A stretch of 64,000 nt of DNA, taken from Dichetophora obliterata. Its lineage: Eukaryota; Arthropoda; Insecta; Diptera; Sciomyzidae. The DNA lies in the NCBI GenBank assembly GCA_963920525.1, contig OY986439.1, positions 42,353,485-42,417,484 on the forward strand, read 5' to 3'. The translations under genes and the position numbers were made by a program. Each line of letters begins with the position of its first letter. Positions within the stretch are counted from its first letter, which is position 1. This document shows, piece after piece, positions 1 to 11,641 of the stretch. The notes under the pieces are model-generated. The model saw only the letters and a list, made by a program, of their open reading frames with translations, did no database searches and was not told the DNA's origin.

Positions 1-1894
1 TTTTTGGTTACGAAGTCCTCAATTGATTTTGATTGTAAGTCCTGTATATCAGTAATCAGCCGCTTGCTCTCATTTTCTGACTCTACACGAAGTCTCTTTA
101 TCATACGAGTTTTTGTTTCAGAAGTAATGGTTTCATCAAAAAACGAAAAACCTACTGTTTCTGCTGCTAAATACCATAAATGGTTACGGAATTTTCCCAA
201 AGTTGTATTGCTTACGTTTTCGTTGACATTTTTGTAGGCGAAAAGAGATTTAATAAAAAGAAGGTCTTGATTAGGCGCTTTGGCAGCTATTGGCGCTTCT
301 TTCCAGACTTTTACATAAATTTTCACAATAAATAAACAAGCATCGCGTATGGCGTCTATTTCATCTGACGACATGACAAACTCTTCTCTGAATAAAAACA
401 TTTTTAATGAATAAATCGCCTTGGCCATCCAGCGAGCGTGATGACATGCTCCTGGTGACTTGAATTTATAATTCCTTTCGTGCTCCCCAAGAAATATTAG
501 GCTTAATTCCAGAAGCTCCTTATAATCAGCCCTAGGCTGTTTTATTTTTAAATATTGGCGGAAAAACGTGGCTAGATCTTCTAATTCGAAAACGCTAATA
601 TGCTGACTTACCTTCTCGTCATCAACTCCAAATTTAAAATTTTCTTGGTTTATCATCGCCCAGGACCCTTTAAACTTTTGGAAAATTGACAAAGTTGGTC
701 CACTTGAAGACAAATTTCTTTTTTCAAATACGCTCTTTAATACAATTTCGTAGATGTGGTGACGACAGGGCAAGTACAAAAGATCTTTTCCTAATTCCTG
801 TTCCAATATCACGCAAGCACCTTGAAGTCTTCCCGTGTTTGTTGCTGTTGTATCAAAACACAGGGCCTGAACTTTGTCTGTCAAATTCCACTCTTTTAAT
901 AATTGGATTATTGCTTCAGCCTGTTGCCTTCCTGTACCAGCCTGTAATGCAGGAACTCCAAGTAGATGCTCTGTCTCTGTAGATGTAATAACAACTGGCA
1001 ATCTGTCTACTTTTTCCTTTCCAGTTAATGATGGTAACAGCTTTCCATCCCAATGTACTGTAATGGTTTGCGGTAAAATGTTTTGAAATTTTTCCTTTAA
1101 ATTTATAGCTGTTTCAGATCGAATTTTTTTACGGCAATTTCGAATTGTACTTTTACTTATTGCTAACTGACTTAAATCATGGCCCAATGCTTCAGCAGTG
1201 CCTATGATAATTCGAACAGCATCTCTGTCGCTAACTTTACACTTGTCCAGAGTCGCAACAAGCTTGGGTGTTATAAAGTTTTTCATTTTACGTTTCTTTC
1301 CCACATTTCCAGTAGATGTTTGTTGAAAATTGTCTTGAAGCTCATCACTGCAACCAAATTTTGAGATTGCTCCTGGTGATACTTTTCTTGCCTTATCAGT
1401 TCTCTTTCTTCACGCATATTTCTTCTTTTCTCTCTTTCAAAAAGTGCTCGATCGCTTCCAATCATACCACCTGGTCTGCCTTTTTTCCGTTGATTAAGTA
1501 GAAATAGTCTATCTTCGATTTGAATAATACTTAACGCATCACCATGAGCGATATCAAACAAATCGTCTAATTCTTCCACAAAATCGTGCTCACGTTTCTC
1601 CTGTAGAGCTGTACGGCGCTTACAAGTTTTCTGAAGTGTCTTCCACTGATGATATAGAGCTTCCACTTTCTGAACGCTACGAATATTCTGGCTTTTGGGA
1701 ATACGTGCTTTATCCCAGAGTACTTCTGCTTCTTTAATTACAAGATATGCACTTGGACGAAGATTGAGCTTAATTTTCCGCATATTGTAAAAAAGAACTT
1801 TCAATATTTGCCCTTTTGATGGTAACTTGCACCCAATGATTTGACTTTCGTCGTGCCCAAGCAGAAATAACTTTTCATTTGCTCTTGTTTCCAT
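1..1894 (-). CDS. hAT-like RNase H-fold transposase or derived gene, 3' end off the window, one frameshift
   Basis: Two overlapping frames make one protein. The N-terminal frame starts with ATG at 1892-1894 (METRANEKLF) and its collinear part ends near 1358. The frame then shifts by one base in an A4T3 run at about 1355-1362. The second frame is open without a stop from about 1345 to the window edge, over 420 codons; I checked every codon. Visible motifs: basic, Glu/Arg-rich segment KGRPGGMIGSDRALFEREKR; first acidic residue in VHWDGKLLP; second in CFDTTATNTGR; CRHHIYEI; then ARWMAKAIYSL. The D, D, C-x-x-H and RW order is that of hAT-superfamily catalytic domains (family knowledge); the hAT link is inference. 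From memory, similar unnamed proteins occur in many arthropod genomes. The shift may be a sequencing error or early decay, since nothing else is broken. An alternative is a domesticated host gene. Confidence 0.6.
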
Positions 1895-3453
1895 TGCTGT
1901 TTGAGTTACATTAATAATATTAAATATGTTATAATATTTTGAAAATATCGAGCACTTTGTTGTTTAAACTTACCAATTTTATAAACCTTATCTTTCAATC
2001 AAATCAAATTAATATTTTCACATTTGCATGTATAACAACACATTATCAACGCTCTTTTTTAGCTTAACAAAAGCACATGTGTACTAGATACCGTTATTCC
2101 AGTGTTGCTACTTCTATGTAAATATAAGTTTGCTTGATCGTTATTCCAGTGTTGCTACTTCTATGTAAATATAAGTTTGCTTGATCGCAACTAATTAGCA
2201 CAGAGCTGCATTTGTTAGTAGCAGTAGCAATTTGCCGGCATTTATTTAATGACTTTTAGGAAATAAATTTTACATACATATGTAAGATTCCATCATATTT
2301 TGATATTTTGATATATATTACTTAAATTATATAAGGTGCCACGCCATTTTAGGGGCATGCATTAAAATAATAGTCAAGATTAAATATAATATCGATACTT
2401 AACATAAATTTTGATAAATAATAATGAAGTTATAACTTTTTTCTTATTAAATTGTGCAAAATCCCTTCTTGTCAACTTGAGGGCGCATGTGCCACGCCTT
2501 AACGTTGACCAAACAGTCTACAGTTTTGGAAATATGTTATTTGTGCCCAAAAGAAAAAAATTAGGGGGCGAACCACCTCCTACAAAAAACAAAAATAATT
2601 CCATATAAAAATTGTCCACTCTATTGTACATTATGGTTTGAGCAGTAGTGCACAAGTAAATTTTGGGCGGTTATTTTTAAGGAATTTTTGTTCAAATTTC
2701 AGAAAATGAACAACCATCCAACGTTAATGTTAGACGATTGTTTATATTGGAGGCGGTTGTTTATATTGTTTATATTGGAGACGATTGTTGATATCGTTTT
2801 GTTTTATATCGATTGCTTTATCGATTTTTTATATTGGCAGGATTCTTGTCGGCCGGAATTTTCTCCGAGCACCAAGTTTCAACGGGATTTTTATCGCCCA
2901 AATGCAAACGCACAATTTATTGCTTTTGGTTTAATTATATTTTGATTCGTTAAAATTCCAAAGTTATACAAAAAGATTTTAAGATTATTTTACAAATAAT
3001 TTCAAAGAATGATGAAAATAAATTTCTTTTTAGCATGAAAATTAGCGCATCAACTGCAAATAATGAAGTTTTAATTCTTAGGATGTTCAACAAAGCAAAG
3101 AAAAATTATTTTAGATCTTTTCTTGAAATGGCGCGTGATTAAAGCTTTTAACTTTGACGTTTTGTTTATGAAACAGTTTTAAATGAAACATCGCAGACAA
3201 TGGCGGTAACAATTCTTGTGTAGAAAAATTAAAAAATTAAAAATAAATAAAAATCATTTTTCGATAGTGTTAATATTCAAGAATATCTCCTTAAAATGAT
3301 TTTTCAAAATTAGTTAGCCTGCCTGAACTTTGTTACCCTGCCTGTCAGTTAGCCTGCCTGAAACTTAACTTAAAAACTTTAAACGCATGGAAAAGTCTAG
3401 AAACTACTTTTTCCAACACGTTTGACATGATATCTCAAGTTCTAATAAACCGC
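1895..3453. other. AT-rich stretch without a recognisable gene
   Basis: It holds a 47-bp tandem duplication (2093-2186). A short segment near 2065-2110 (ACAAAAGCACATGTG and following) recurs in diverged form near 13738-13775, so it may be part of a dispersed repeat. Around 2735-2795 a 15-bp motif TTGTTTATATTGGAG is repeated. An 85-codon frame at 2688-2945 shows no recognisable motif. Confidence 0.5.
2093..2186. repeat. 47-bp tandem duplication
   Basis: Two identical 47-bp units, 2093-2139 and 2140-2186, each starting GTTATTCCAGTG and ending TTGCTTGATC. Perfect identity suggests a recent duplication. Confidence 0.95.
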
Positions 3454-4086
3454 TTAACTTAAAATTTGGTGTGTTCCTTTTTTATAACCCTCTATGGCCC
3501 AAACTAATTGAAAAAAAAAATAATTACCTGCCTTCATTTTTGCTTCACTTAGCCGTGGAAAAGTTACTTTAAGATGATGAAAAGCTTCGCTTTGTACATC
3601 CAACTTCTTTACGAATTGCTTCATATAGCCCAGCTTCAAGTGCAGTGGTGGCAAAATTATATTTTCAGAATTCACTAAAGAGATGTCTAGGAGATTTTCT
3701 CTACCAATTTGAGGTAACGCACGTGGTGGCCATTCTTTTCGTTGATACGAATTTGGTGCTCGGCTGTCCCGTTCACAAAAATAACATGGATACTTCGTGT
3801 TTCCTTGCATGCCGAAGAGAATAGTCAACACTTTTAGATCTTCAACAATTTTCCATTTGTATGTTGCGTAGTTACTGTCGTATTGTCGTTCTGCAGATTT
3901 GGATCCTGATGGAAGGAATTGTTGTGGGTCCTCGTATTCATATTCATCAGCATCACAATTAGACGAGCTCATCACAAAGTGGCTATCACTTGCGGCGATC
4001 TGTTTTGTTACGATTGAAACATCAGCGTACTTTATAGCCGTGCGCGTCTTAAAGAGCCAGATAAATTGGTTTGGCAAAATTAGCAA
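3454..4086 (-). CDS. exon-like fragment of an unnamed arthropod protein family
   Basis: The frame is 210 codons. The part that looks conserved runs from about residue 65 to 188 and includes the patterns LFGMQGNTKYPCYFCERDS, EWPPRA, ILPPLHLKLGYMKQFVKKLD and FPRLSEAKMKAG. From memory these recur in large unnamed multi-copy proteins of arthropods; I know no function. A consensus 5' splice site (GGCAG|GTAATT) lies at 3526-3528, just where the conserved part ends, and the codons after it (NYFFFQLVW...) look like read-through of an intron. A possible acceptor (TCTGCAG|AACG) lies at 3890-3892. The real exon may therefore be 3528-3890. No continuation exon was recognised within 3.4 kb downstream, so this is probably an isolated fragment. 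A hAT-type element sits about 100 bp upstream. Confidence 0.45.
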   Translation of the reverse strand: MLILPNQFIWLFKTRTAIKYADVSIVTKQIAASDSHFVMSSSNCDADEYEYEDPQQFLPSGSKSAERQYDSNYATYKWKIVEDLKVLTILFGMQGNTKYPCYFCERDSRAPNSYQRKEWPPRALPQIGRENLLDISLVNSENIILPPLHLKLGYMKQFVKKLDVQSEAFHHLKVTFPRLSEAKMKAGNYFFFQLVWAIEGYKKGTHQILS

Positions 4087-5120
4087 TCATGTTGCTTATG
4101 ATAAGGCTGATGATGCCAAGTCATGGGCACAGAAAAGGGCAAATTCAATGACGAATTGTCTTTCGCTTTGTTTAGTAATGTATAATGCTACCAACTCATG
4201 TTATTAAAAAATAAGTATATTTGCTACTTAGAACACTGAAAATTAAGTATTTGTAAGTATAATTTTTAAAAATAAGTATAAGTAAGTATATCACCTTTGA
4301 AAAAAATTTTAATATTTTCTAGATATTATTTACTAATTTAAGAACCAATAGAACCCACAATATTCCGTAAGTGTTGTCACGCCCTCTTTTTGTTCTTCTC
4401 GAAAAGTTTTGTGTAGACAATCTAACTAAAACCAAAATTCTTCAAATAAAAAAATTAATTTAGCATATTTGCAGTTCATATACCCAGAGAACCAAAAATA
4501 TCTTTTTTTAATTCCTTTATGAACTTTTTCTGGTAGAAAAACTCATTTTCGACACTCATAAATGAACCCTTTTGGACACATTCGTCGGACTAAAATGCCT
4601 CTCAAAAGCAAACCTTTTTCTTTAGAAGGGAGTTAATAAAAGAATCATCAAATATCAATTTTTTTTTTTCGGAAACGAGTTGAAAAAACCTATTGAAAAG
4701 TTATTTTTCGGCACTTATACATTAACAATTTTTAACTTTAACTCATTCGGCGGTCTGAATTGCCTCTTAAAAACGAACCCTTTTTTCGAAAATGAGTTAA
4801 AAAACGAATTATAGAAATGCACTTTTTAATAATTAACATTTTGTTACGGAATAAATTTTCACGAATTTAATCTTCTTTAGCAAGAATATTGATCACACAA
4901 ATTAAAAAAAAAAAAATGAAAATTACTAAAAAAAGTCATTTTCGAAAACCTACTCAAAACTATCACTTTCCGCAAAACATTCGTATATGGTCCGGTGGGT
5001 ATATTTCATATGTATAAAACAGTTTGAAAACAAACAAAAGCATAAAAAAGGTAAAAGTAATACATAATTACGGTTATTGATACGTTTTAACACAAAAACT
5101 TATCGTTTTTTGTTTTTTAA

Positions 5121-5206
5121 ATCCCCTAGGTGGCACTGTGGTCGATTTAAAAAAAAAATTGTATCTATAAAGCGATAAAAATCGACCACAGTGCCACTTA
5201 GGGGAT
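5121..5206. repeat. 28-bp-arm inverted repeat (hairpin)
   Basis: The left arm 5121-5148 (ATCCCCTAGGTGGCACTG...) and right arm 5179-5206 pair with a single mismatch around a 30-base AT-rich loop. It lies inside the hAT-type element. It may be the ends of a very small palindromic element. No flanking duplication was identified. Confidence 0.85.
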
Positions 5207-5510
5207 CTAAAAAAAAAAAATTCGGAAGACCACACAAACATGTGAATTTATATTCAAATGGTGGATGGCTTTTGTGGTTCAGCCGTGATGGTCAAAAACC
5301 TTGAATTTTGTGAATTTTTTTCTTTAGGATTTTTTACGATCAATTTTTGTTTAAAAGCGTGTAAATGTGTGACCGGTTTTAGGTTGAATCGGGTACGAGG
5401 ATTTCATTTCTGGCATCAGTATTGTTTTAGCTTTTCTAAATGTTTATATACAAACATTTTTGGAAAGAAAAAATTCACAAGATAGGGTAAATTGCACCCC
5501 TATGTCCCCT

Positions 5511-5563
5511 ATCGCCCAGGCAACATAACTTTTTTTACCTAAATACAAATCGACCCAGCCTAA
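5511..5563 (-). repeat. dispersed 53-bp repeat, copy 1
   Basis: The reverse complement of this segment (TTAGGCTGGGTCGATTTG ... ATGTTGCCTGG) matches 42093-42145 with few mismatches. It is presumably a fragment of a dispersed element of unknown class. Confidence 0.7.
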
Positions 5564-6004
5564 AATGTATACAGAGATCAAAGCAAAGTTATCATTATTT
5601 GCCCTCACTGTCACTGAATTGACGTGACAACATTAACTGGTTTGTTTTCTTTTTGCTTGGAATCGTATTTGTTTTGGCTGGAAATGTTGTTTAATATGTC
5701 AAGTCTTGTCTTCAAAAATTTGTTAAATTCGATACAGCTGTATTCAAAATTATTTTTTACAAATAAAATTGATTCCAGTGTCTGTATTTTCAACGCTGTT
5801 GACTCCAATTTCCAAACTTTTTATGCTTTTGCAAGCAAAAGTTCGATCAGAGCTGAAAAGTAAGCATGAATAAGTATAAATCTTAAAAGTAAGTATACTT
5901 ATAAGCATGGAATTTTTGTAAGTATATGAAGCTGAAAATAAGTATGATACTTACAAAGTAAGTATAGTTGGTAACATTACTAATGTACAACACTTGCAAA
6001 TATA

Positions 6005-6419
6005 GAGCCGGAAAAGAACCAAAGCGAATGTCGGATGGCGCGCCTCTCTCGGAGAAATCCGCTGAGAACACGTCCAGAACAGGAGCGGTTGTCGGTTGTC
6101 GGATCACGGTTGCATTTCATATTGGGAATGATACAAATTATTTAATATTATGCAATGAATTTACATGAATGCAACACAGGCACAAAAACGGAATGTCAGA
6201 TCATAGTTAAAACTAAGAAAATGACGTATCCAATCTTTAGCAAAAATATGGCAACATTAAAGTCAGTCAGAGAGAGATCTGCCACCCGTCAGAGAGAAAT
6301 TAGAATAGATTCTACGCATTTCTACAGCGATTTCATTTTTTACGGCTGCATATATTTTCATGTATTTTGTAGCACGGCGAATCCGACAACCGACATCCGC
6401 TTTGGTTCTGTTCGGGCTC
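6005..6419. mobile_element. short element with 30-bp imperfect inverted termini
   Basis: Arms 6005-6034 (starting GAGCCGGAAAAGAACC) and 6390-6419 are inverted with about 3 mismatches in 30. The interior has other inverted pieces of the same kind (TGTCGGTTGTCGGAT near 6092-6106 and 6380). The length of 415 bp suggests a MITE. A clean target duplication was not found, so the boundaries are approximate. Confidence 0.45.
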
Positions 6420-7438
6420 ATATTCTGGTTCGTACCAGCGGCTAGTTTTGTAAGTACGATCATAACATTGTATGTTTCCACTACTGAAATATTACTTTGA
6501 AAATTACGCCTACGACTAATGTCTGTAAATAAACCACAAACATAGCAAAATTTATTTCGATTATCACACATTTTGAATTTAAATATCACACGATCTTAAT
6601 CACCAAAATTGTGAGCGCTTCAATACTATACAGCTATGGTAGGTATAAATAGGTTTAGATGAATTTTACCTTCTAATTTCGCTCAAAGTTCGGTGAAGTT
6701 GCAAAAAACTGGAAAAATCGATATGTTTTAACATCTACCTCCCTCAATTTTTATTCGAGATAGCGATGTGATACATCGGTGCAAAGGTGTTATTTTTTTT
6801 CTTTTTAACGATGTTTTACAAACTATTGTAGGATGCATAGTTTAAGAAATATAACGGTAAGTATTTTAACCTTTATTCAAAATTCTGATGTGCACTACAA
6901 GTTTGTGGTATGCCACAATTTTACATTTAACTATATCTACAACCTACACTATGTCGAATCCCAGAAGTTTTTTGACTGTCACACCGTGTTATTATAGTTT
7001 GAGCAATATAGGTGCAGAGCAGCCTGCTTGCCTTTTATGTATTAAGATTGTGATCTGGTGCAACATAGCTTCAGTTAATACTTAATATTGAATAAACCAA
7101 CCTACGCCACAAAGAGTTTTGGATCAGTGCGTAGCGTGTATAACTATGAATCGAGGGGTATGGGTGCGATTCTCACTGCGTACAAAGAAATATTTTTAAT
7201 ATTATATTTTCTTGTTGTAATAGATGCAAGTAAAAAAGGATACTTCTAAGACGGTTGTCGGAAAAACATCCAAAAAACGACGGAAAACGGTATCGGAAAA
7301 AAGTAACTTTTTGAGATTTTACTCAAGCAAGTCACAAAACGAGACGTAAAAAGCTTCACTTCAATAATTACATTTATGCATTTTATTTATTTGACTACCA
7401 TAAAATGATTTTTTTAGCAGTAAACCAACGACTCAATC
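6420..7438. other. AT-rich stretch with a possible degenerate SINE head
   Basis: No coding motif seen. Around 7110-7180 the sequence GGATCAGTGCGTAGCGTG ... GGGTGCGATTCTC has a loose box A/box B arrangement (9 of 11 positions of a box B consensus), which could be a decayed tRNA-derived SINE head; evidence is weak. Confidence 0.35.
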
Positions 7439-7860
7439 ATGAATAGACGTTCTCCTGAACAACGTTTATTAATTGTGGAAACTTACTACTAAAACCAGTA
7501 ATCAGTTCAGGTAGTCACCAAATTTCGGGCCAATTTTAAACTATTGGATATTCATCATTCAGCCAGAGTTCATAGAGCACGTAGTTTTGAGAATATTGCT
7601 GCAGCAGCAGAGAAAGTTCATGAAAACCGTGAACAATTGATTCGTCGCCGATCTCGAATTTTGTCAAAATTTTAAAATTAGACCCACAGAATGGATTATT
7701 TAAGAGCTAGTCATGGGCAACGTTTGAAAGAAATAATTTTCAAACATTGAGTTGTAGGAACCGAACTATTATTCCAAATAAAGATTTTCATCAATACCTC
7801 GATTTTATGTACTTTATTTAGAAAACAAAGTTGGATGCTCTTATTGGATCACCCTTTATA
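7439..7860 (+). pseudogene. Tc1/mariner-type transposase relic, internally deleted
   Basis: The start (7439: MNRRSPEQRLLIVETYY, then a stop) reads as a mariner-group N-terminus. A shifted frame continues HHSARVHRARSFENIAAAAE ... REQLIRRRSRILSKF, corresponding to the second helix-turn-helix region. It then jumps directly to a C-terminal tail, RASHGQRLKEIIFKH followed by a stop at 7748-7750, matching the (R)G.HL.EIIFKH ending of this family. The whole catalytic DDD domain is missing, apparently by a deletion near 7672-7691. The 3' non-coding end finishes GGATCACCCTTTATA, like a mariner terminus; the matching 5' inverted repeat was not found. It is related to the better preserved copy at 50928-52173. 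Confidence 0.65.
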
Positions 7861-9675
7861 TACTTAAAATTTTTGTAAAAGAATGTAAACAGATAGGAGA
7901 GCTTACATTTTATCACATATAAAAATATTTTGAGATATAGGGCAGAAATTTAAAATTTTTACAAGCATTTATGTCAAGTATTGCTCTGAACAGTGGTCTT
8001 TTTTTTAATTATACCATTCACATGAAAAATTGGGGCCAATCGAAAAAAATCATTACGATATTCGTATTACAAGAAAAATTTTACTATAAAAAATGCTATC
8101 GTCATTCTTTGTGTGAAAACCTTGTTTAGTAGTGCAATTTGACGATCAGCTGTTTGTAGCTCGAAATTCGTGCTCGAAGAATATTTTTCAAACATGCTTT
8201 GAAAATACTTGTCTACGTAATGAATTTACAAGTTGTGTTTTAAAATTGTAGCGAAACATGACAAAAGTAAGCTTTTTATAATAATACTTGTAGTAAGTTT
8301 ACTTAAAAATTAATTTACAAGCGATTGGAAAATGCTTTCAAAGGTAATAGTTTCACAACTTTCACATTATAAAGGCATTTTCCAAGCATTGAAAACTACA
8401 ATTGCAATAAAAAACGGGACAATTTTGACGTCAGTGGCTTGTATTCTTAAATGCTTAAAAAAAAAATTTTCAGATTTCTAAATTGATTATGAAAGCTTTT
8501 AGTTAAGATTTTAAAAACTGCTTTATTAATTTTACCTAATAATACGGAATCAGAACAAGAACGTTGTGGATTTACTTTTAAAAAAAACGCCACATCGAAT
8601 TTATGTATTCCAAATCCTTTAAAACAGTTGTAAAAAGCTAGCAATAATACTTCTTCCAATTGTTTAATAATTGTTTTCAGAATATTGTAATAACACTTTT
8701 TCCCAAGTTTTTAAAAATAGTTGGCAAAAACTTACAATAATACTTATTTCAAATTATTTACCAACTGTTTTCAACAATAATTTTAAAATACTTTTTTCAA
8801 TTGCAAAGTAAGTGTTATTTACAACACTTCTATCCAATAGAATAGTAAACGCTTGGAGTAATATTACAGCAAGGAATATTTTTCCAAGAGATACTTTTTG
8901 CTTATTCTACAATTACTTGAAAGGATTTAACAATAATTTTTACAAGCTTTTTGCAACACGATGCTTATGCTTGTAAGCTTACTACAAGATTGTTTGGCTT
9001 GTTTGGCTGGTAGGGCTATTTCATGTACATTTTAGATTATCTTGTATATTTTTGAAAAAATTTAGATTCTGGCAGATTTGTTTGGCTTATTGGAAAGTTC
9101 AAACTTGTTTCAAGTAATTTTAATAGAATAGAAAATGACATTTAGCTTGTTCTTCTGCTCTCTCGAGCTTAAGAAATGTGTAAAGAAACACCTTTAGTAA
9201 CTTGAAGTTTCTTGAAACTAGAGATGGGCACGTGCAACATTTTTGAGGGACGGGCACGCACGAAAACGACGACCATTTACACGCACGAACACGAACACGA
9301 AATTGATTTTTCCTAGTTGTACGAAAACTCACGAAAAAGCACGATTTAAAACTATACAAAGTAGCAATGATAAACATATTTTTAAAAATTTATGTTTCAA
9401 CTATATAATATTGGAATTATTATAACATTAGGATAAATTTTTTATAAGTTTTGTTAATTAGCTCAATTTTTATCACACTAACTTCTTCTGGATCATTGGT
9501 AATGAATAACATTAAATTTTTAAATGATATCTAAGTTGTAAAAAAGCTATCACAGTAGTTTAACTCTGTTTTTATTGCATGTAAAAAGATATATAAGTTG
9601 AACTGATTGTACGTATTAACAACTTAATATCTTTTTAGTGTATAACAGTTTATATTAAATGCTTTTTTGCTTATT
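7861..9675. other. AT-rich stretch with low-complexity and hAT-end-like sequence
   Basis: Around 8200-8990 the motif ACTTACAATAATACTT and its reverse recur, suggesting a decayed element with subterminal repeats. At 9219-9350 the sequence TAGAGATGGGCACG is followed by many CACGAA/CACGAAAA repeats. The sequence AGATGGGCA resembles a hAT terminus, but no partner end was found. No gene seen. Confidence 0.4.
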
Positions 9676-9906
9676 AATTTATTTATTTATTTATACCAGA
9701 ATTTATTGGACAAATAAGATTTCTCTTTTTAGTAAGTACAAACATTTAACCATTTTATATGCAAATAATAGCAATAAAAGCAAACATGATTGTTGTAGTT
9801 TAATAAAATTATAAATTTAGGATTACATATTATGATCAAAATAAAAGTATAAAGTATAAACATTTAAAATATAAATTAGCCAAACTTGGCAAGCTGAAAA
9901 AAAAGT

Positions 9907-10377
9907 TTAAAAGGAGGAAAGCAAAGTGAGAAATTGGAAACGGAGTATAGAAAAGAAGTTATTGAGAGATACTAAAATGCTGAAAGAGTTTTTTAATGTG
10001 TTTGCGTTGCCTGATGTTGTTATATTAGTGGGGAGAGCATTCCACAGATTTATCGCATGCACAAAGAAATGTCTGGAGGTTAATAAGTATTTCTGTACTT
10101 TTAATATTAGTTGCGCAGTTCTCTGAGTCTTGGCAAATCTTACTATTTCAAAAAGATAGTCTGGTTCCTTATTTCTTATTATAATAAATAGCAATAACAA
10201 CGAGCGGAAATTTAAAAAGCTGTTTAACGAGCAACCCGTGATTTTATTTGTGAAGGCAGAGCTATGAGTTTGCCTATTGATGTTAAAAATAAATCTAGCA
10301 CAACTATTAAAGGCAACATTTAGCTTCCGATTTGACTCCTGGTCCATGCTTGAAAAAAGTTCACAACTATACATCAT
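9907..10377 (-). pseudogene. LINE ORF2 C-terminal region
   Basis: The 156-codon frame reads FNSCARFIFNINR ... LSLNSFL-like and ends AINLWNALP plus a tail. R-x-x-F-x-x-x-x-I-x-x-W-N-x-L-P is the usual end of Jockey/CR1-type ORF2 after the RT thumb. It is joined to the RT block through at least one frameshift: the thumb segment LNPTKTQAMLIDRRK ... PIEYVEYFKNLGVYL reads in another frame at about 10620-10470. Confidence 0.75.
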
Positions 10378-10607
10378 TATGGGTAGAATGAAGAACTTAA
10401 CAAGTCTAAGTTTAACATCTATAGTCTAAATTTAGCACAATAAGTCTTTGTTCTACTCGGTTTATTTGAGTTCTTCATGTAAAATTATTATTTAGGTATA
10501 CTCCAAGATTTTTAAAATATTCAACATACTCTATTGGAGAATCATTAAGGTAAAGAGGAGGACATTCTTCATTTACTTTACGCCTATCTATAAGCATCGC
10601 TTGGGTT

Positions 10608-11641
10608 TTAGTTGGATTGAGACTCAATCCATTTTCGTGGGAAAACTTTTTTCAACTCCGCATTAATTTCACTTGAAACAGTAATTTTAGATGACTTTGG
10701 GAATATATTATACAGTTGAATGTCATCGACATATATGTGATGTTCATACGTAGTGAAACAATTAACAATGTCATTGATAAAAGTTGAAAATAGCAAAGTA
10801 CCCAAAACGGAGCCCTGAGGCACACCAGATAAGACCTTTAGGTTTGACGAGCATTTATTATTTGAATAGACGTATTGTGTACGATTACTAAGGTATGAAG
10901 TCATCAAATTACACTGGGAGCTATGAAAGAAGAACTGAGCGCCAAGTTTTTGTACAAGCAGCTTATGGTCAATACAATCGAAGGCTTTCGAAAAATCTAA
11001 AAACACTATTAAACACAATATATCTTTATCTAAACCAGACCTTATGTCTTCACATACTTTAAGAAGCGCTGTAGTACAACTATGTTTCGCACGAAAGCCA
11101 GATTGGTGTTTTGTGATAAGCTTATTATGATAAAAATACGTTTTTAATTGATTGTTTAAAATAATTTCAAAGAATTTGCTAAGAAATGGAAAAATTGCTA
11201 TAGGACGATATTCGGTAATATTAGATGATGTTGAATTTTGCAGTGGAAGAATTTTTGGTACTTTCCACAAAAAAGGAAATTTTGAGGTTGTTATTGTAGT
11301 ATTAAAAATTGACGTTATATGACCAAGAATGGCAGATAAAATAATTTCAACAAATTCAGGATGAATTCCATCTGAGCTTATGGCTTTAGATTTAATTTTG
11401 AGAATAACTTCACCAACACTTATTGCGTCAACACACGACAATACAAAAGCACCATCAGCAGAGCTTCTAGGAACAGAGAAGTGTACGCTGTTGGTTGAAC
11501 TAGCTGGCTGTATAAATTTTCTATTAAGATCATCCAGATTAACGCTATTTGGAATATTTTGCGATTCCTTAGAGAGCCCAGCTTGGCGTATGTTTTTCCA
11601 AAATGTGGAGCTCGAGCGACACCTAGCAAATTTACTTTCAT
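10608..11641 (-). pseudogene. LINE reverse transcriptase domain
   Basis: The 277-codon frame 11441-10608 has RT motifs in order: FLDFSKAFDCIDH (first catalytic Asp region, residues about 147-159), SGVPQGSVLG (about 205-214) and YVDD (237-240, catalytic pair). An overlapping shifted frame 11641-11420 carries the preceding linker. The frame ends just after the palm. It polymerises cDNA from element RNA in the living family; here it is disconnected from the endonuclease by frameshifts. Confidence 0.85.

Larger units (their letters stand above)
4183..5979. mobile_element. hAT-type DNA transposon, non-autonomous, with AAGTAT subterminal repeats
   Basis: The ends are inverted: TAATGCTACCAACT at 4183-4196 and, reversed, TAATGTTACCAACT at 5966-5979 (13 of 14 match). 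The flanking octamers are GTAATGTA (4175-4182) and CTAATGTA (5980-5987), 7 of 8 identical, which fits a hAT 8-bp duplication. Both subterminal zones are packed with AAGTAT/AAGTAAGTAT motifs in opposite orientation (about 4200-4295 and 5850-5965), as in hAT elements where the transposase binds subterminal repeats. No transposase frame is visible in the 1.8 kb interior. A 28-bp hairpin and a dispersed repeat lie inside. Confidence 0.7.

Noticed and set aside
5258..5485. 75-codon plus-strand frame
   Set aside because: Inside a non-autonomous hAT element, no motif.
7110..7180. Possible tRNA gene or SINE head
   Set aside because: Box A is poor and no cloverleaf arms could be paired; kept only as a weak remark.
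9219..9350. hAT terminus followed by CACGAA repeats
   Set aside because: No partner end or flanking duplication found, so not called as an element.
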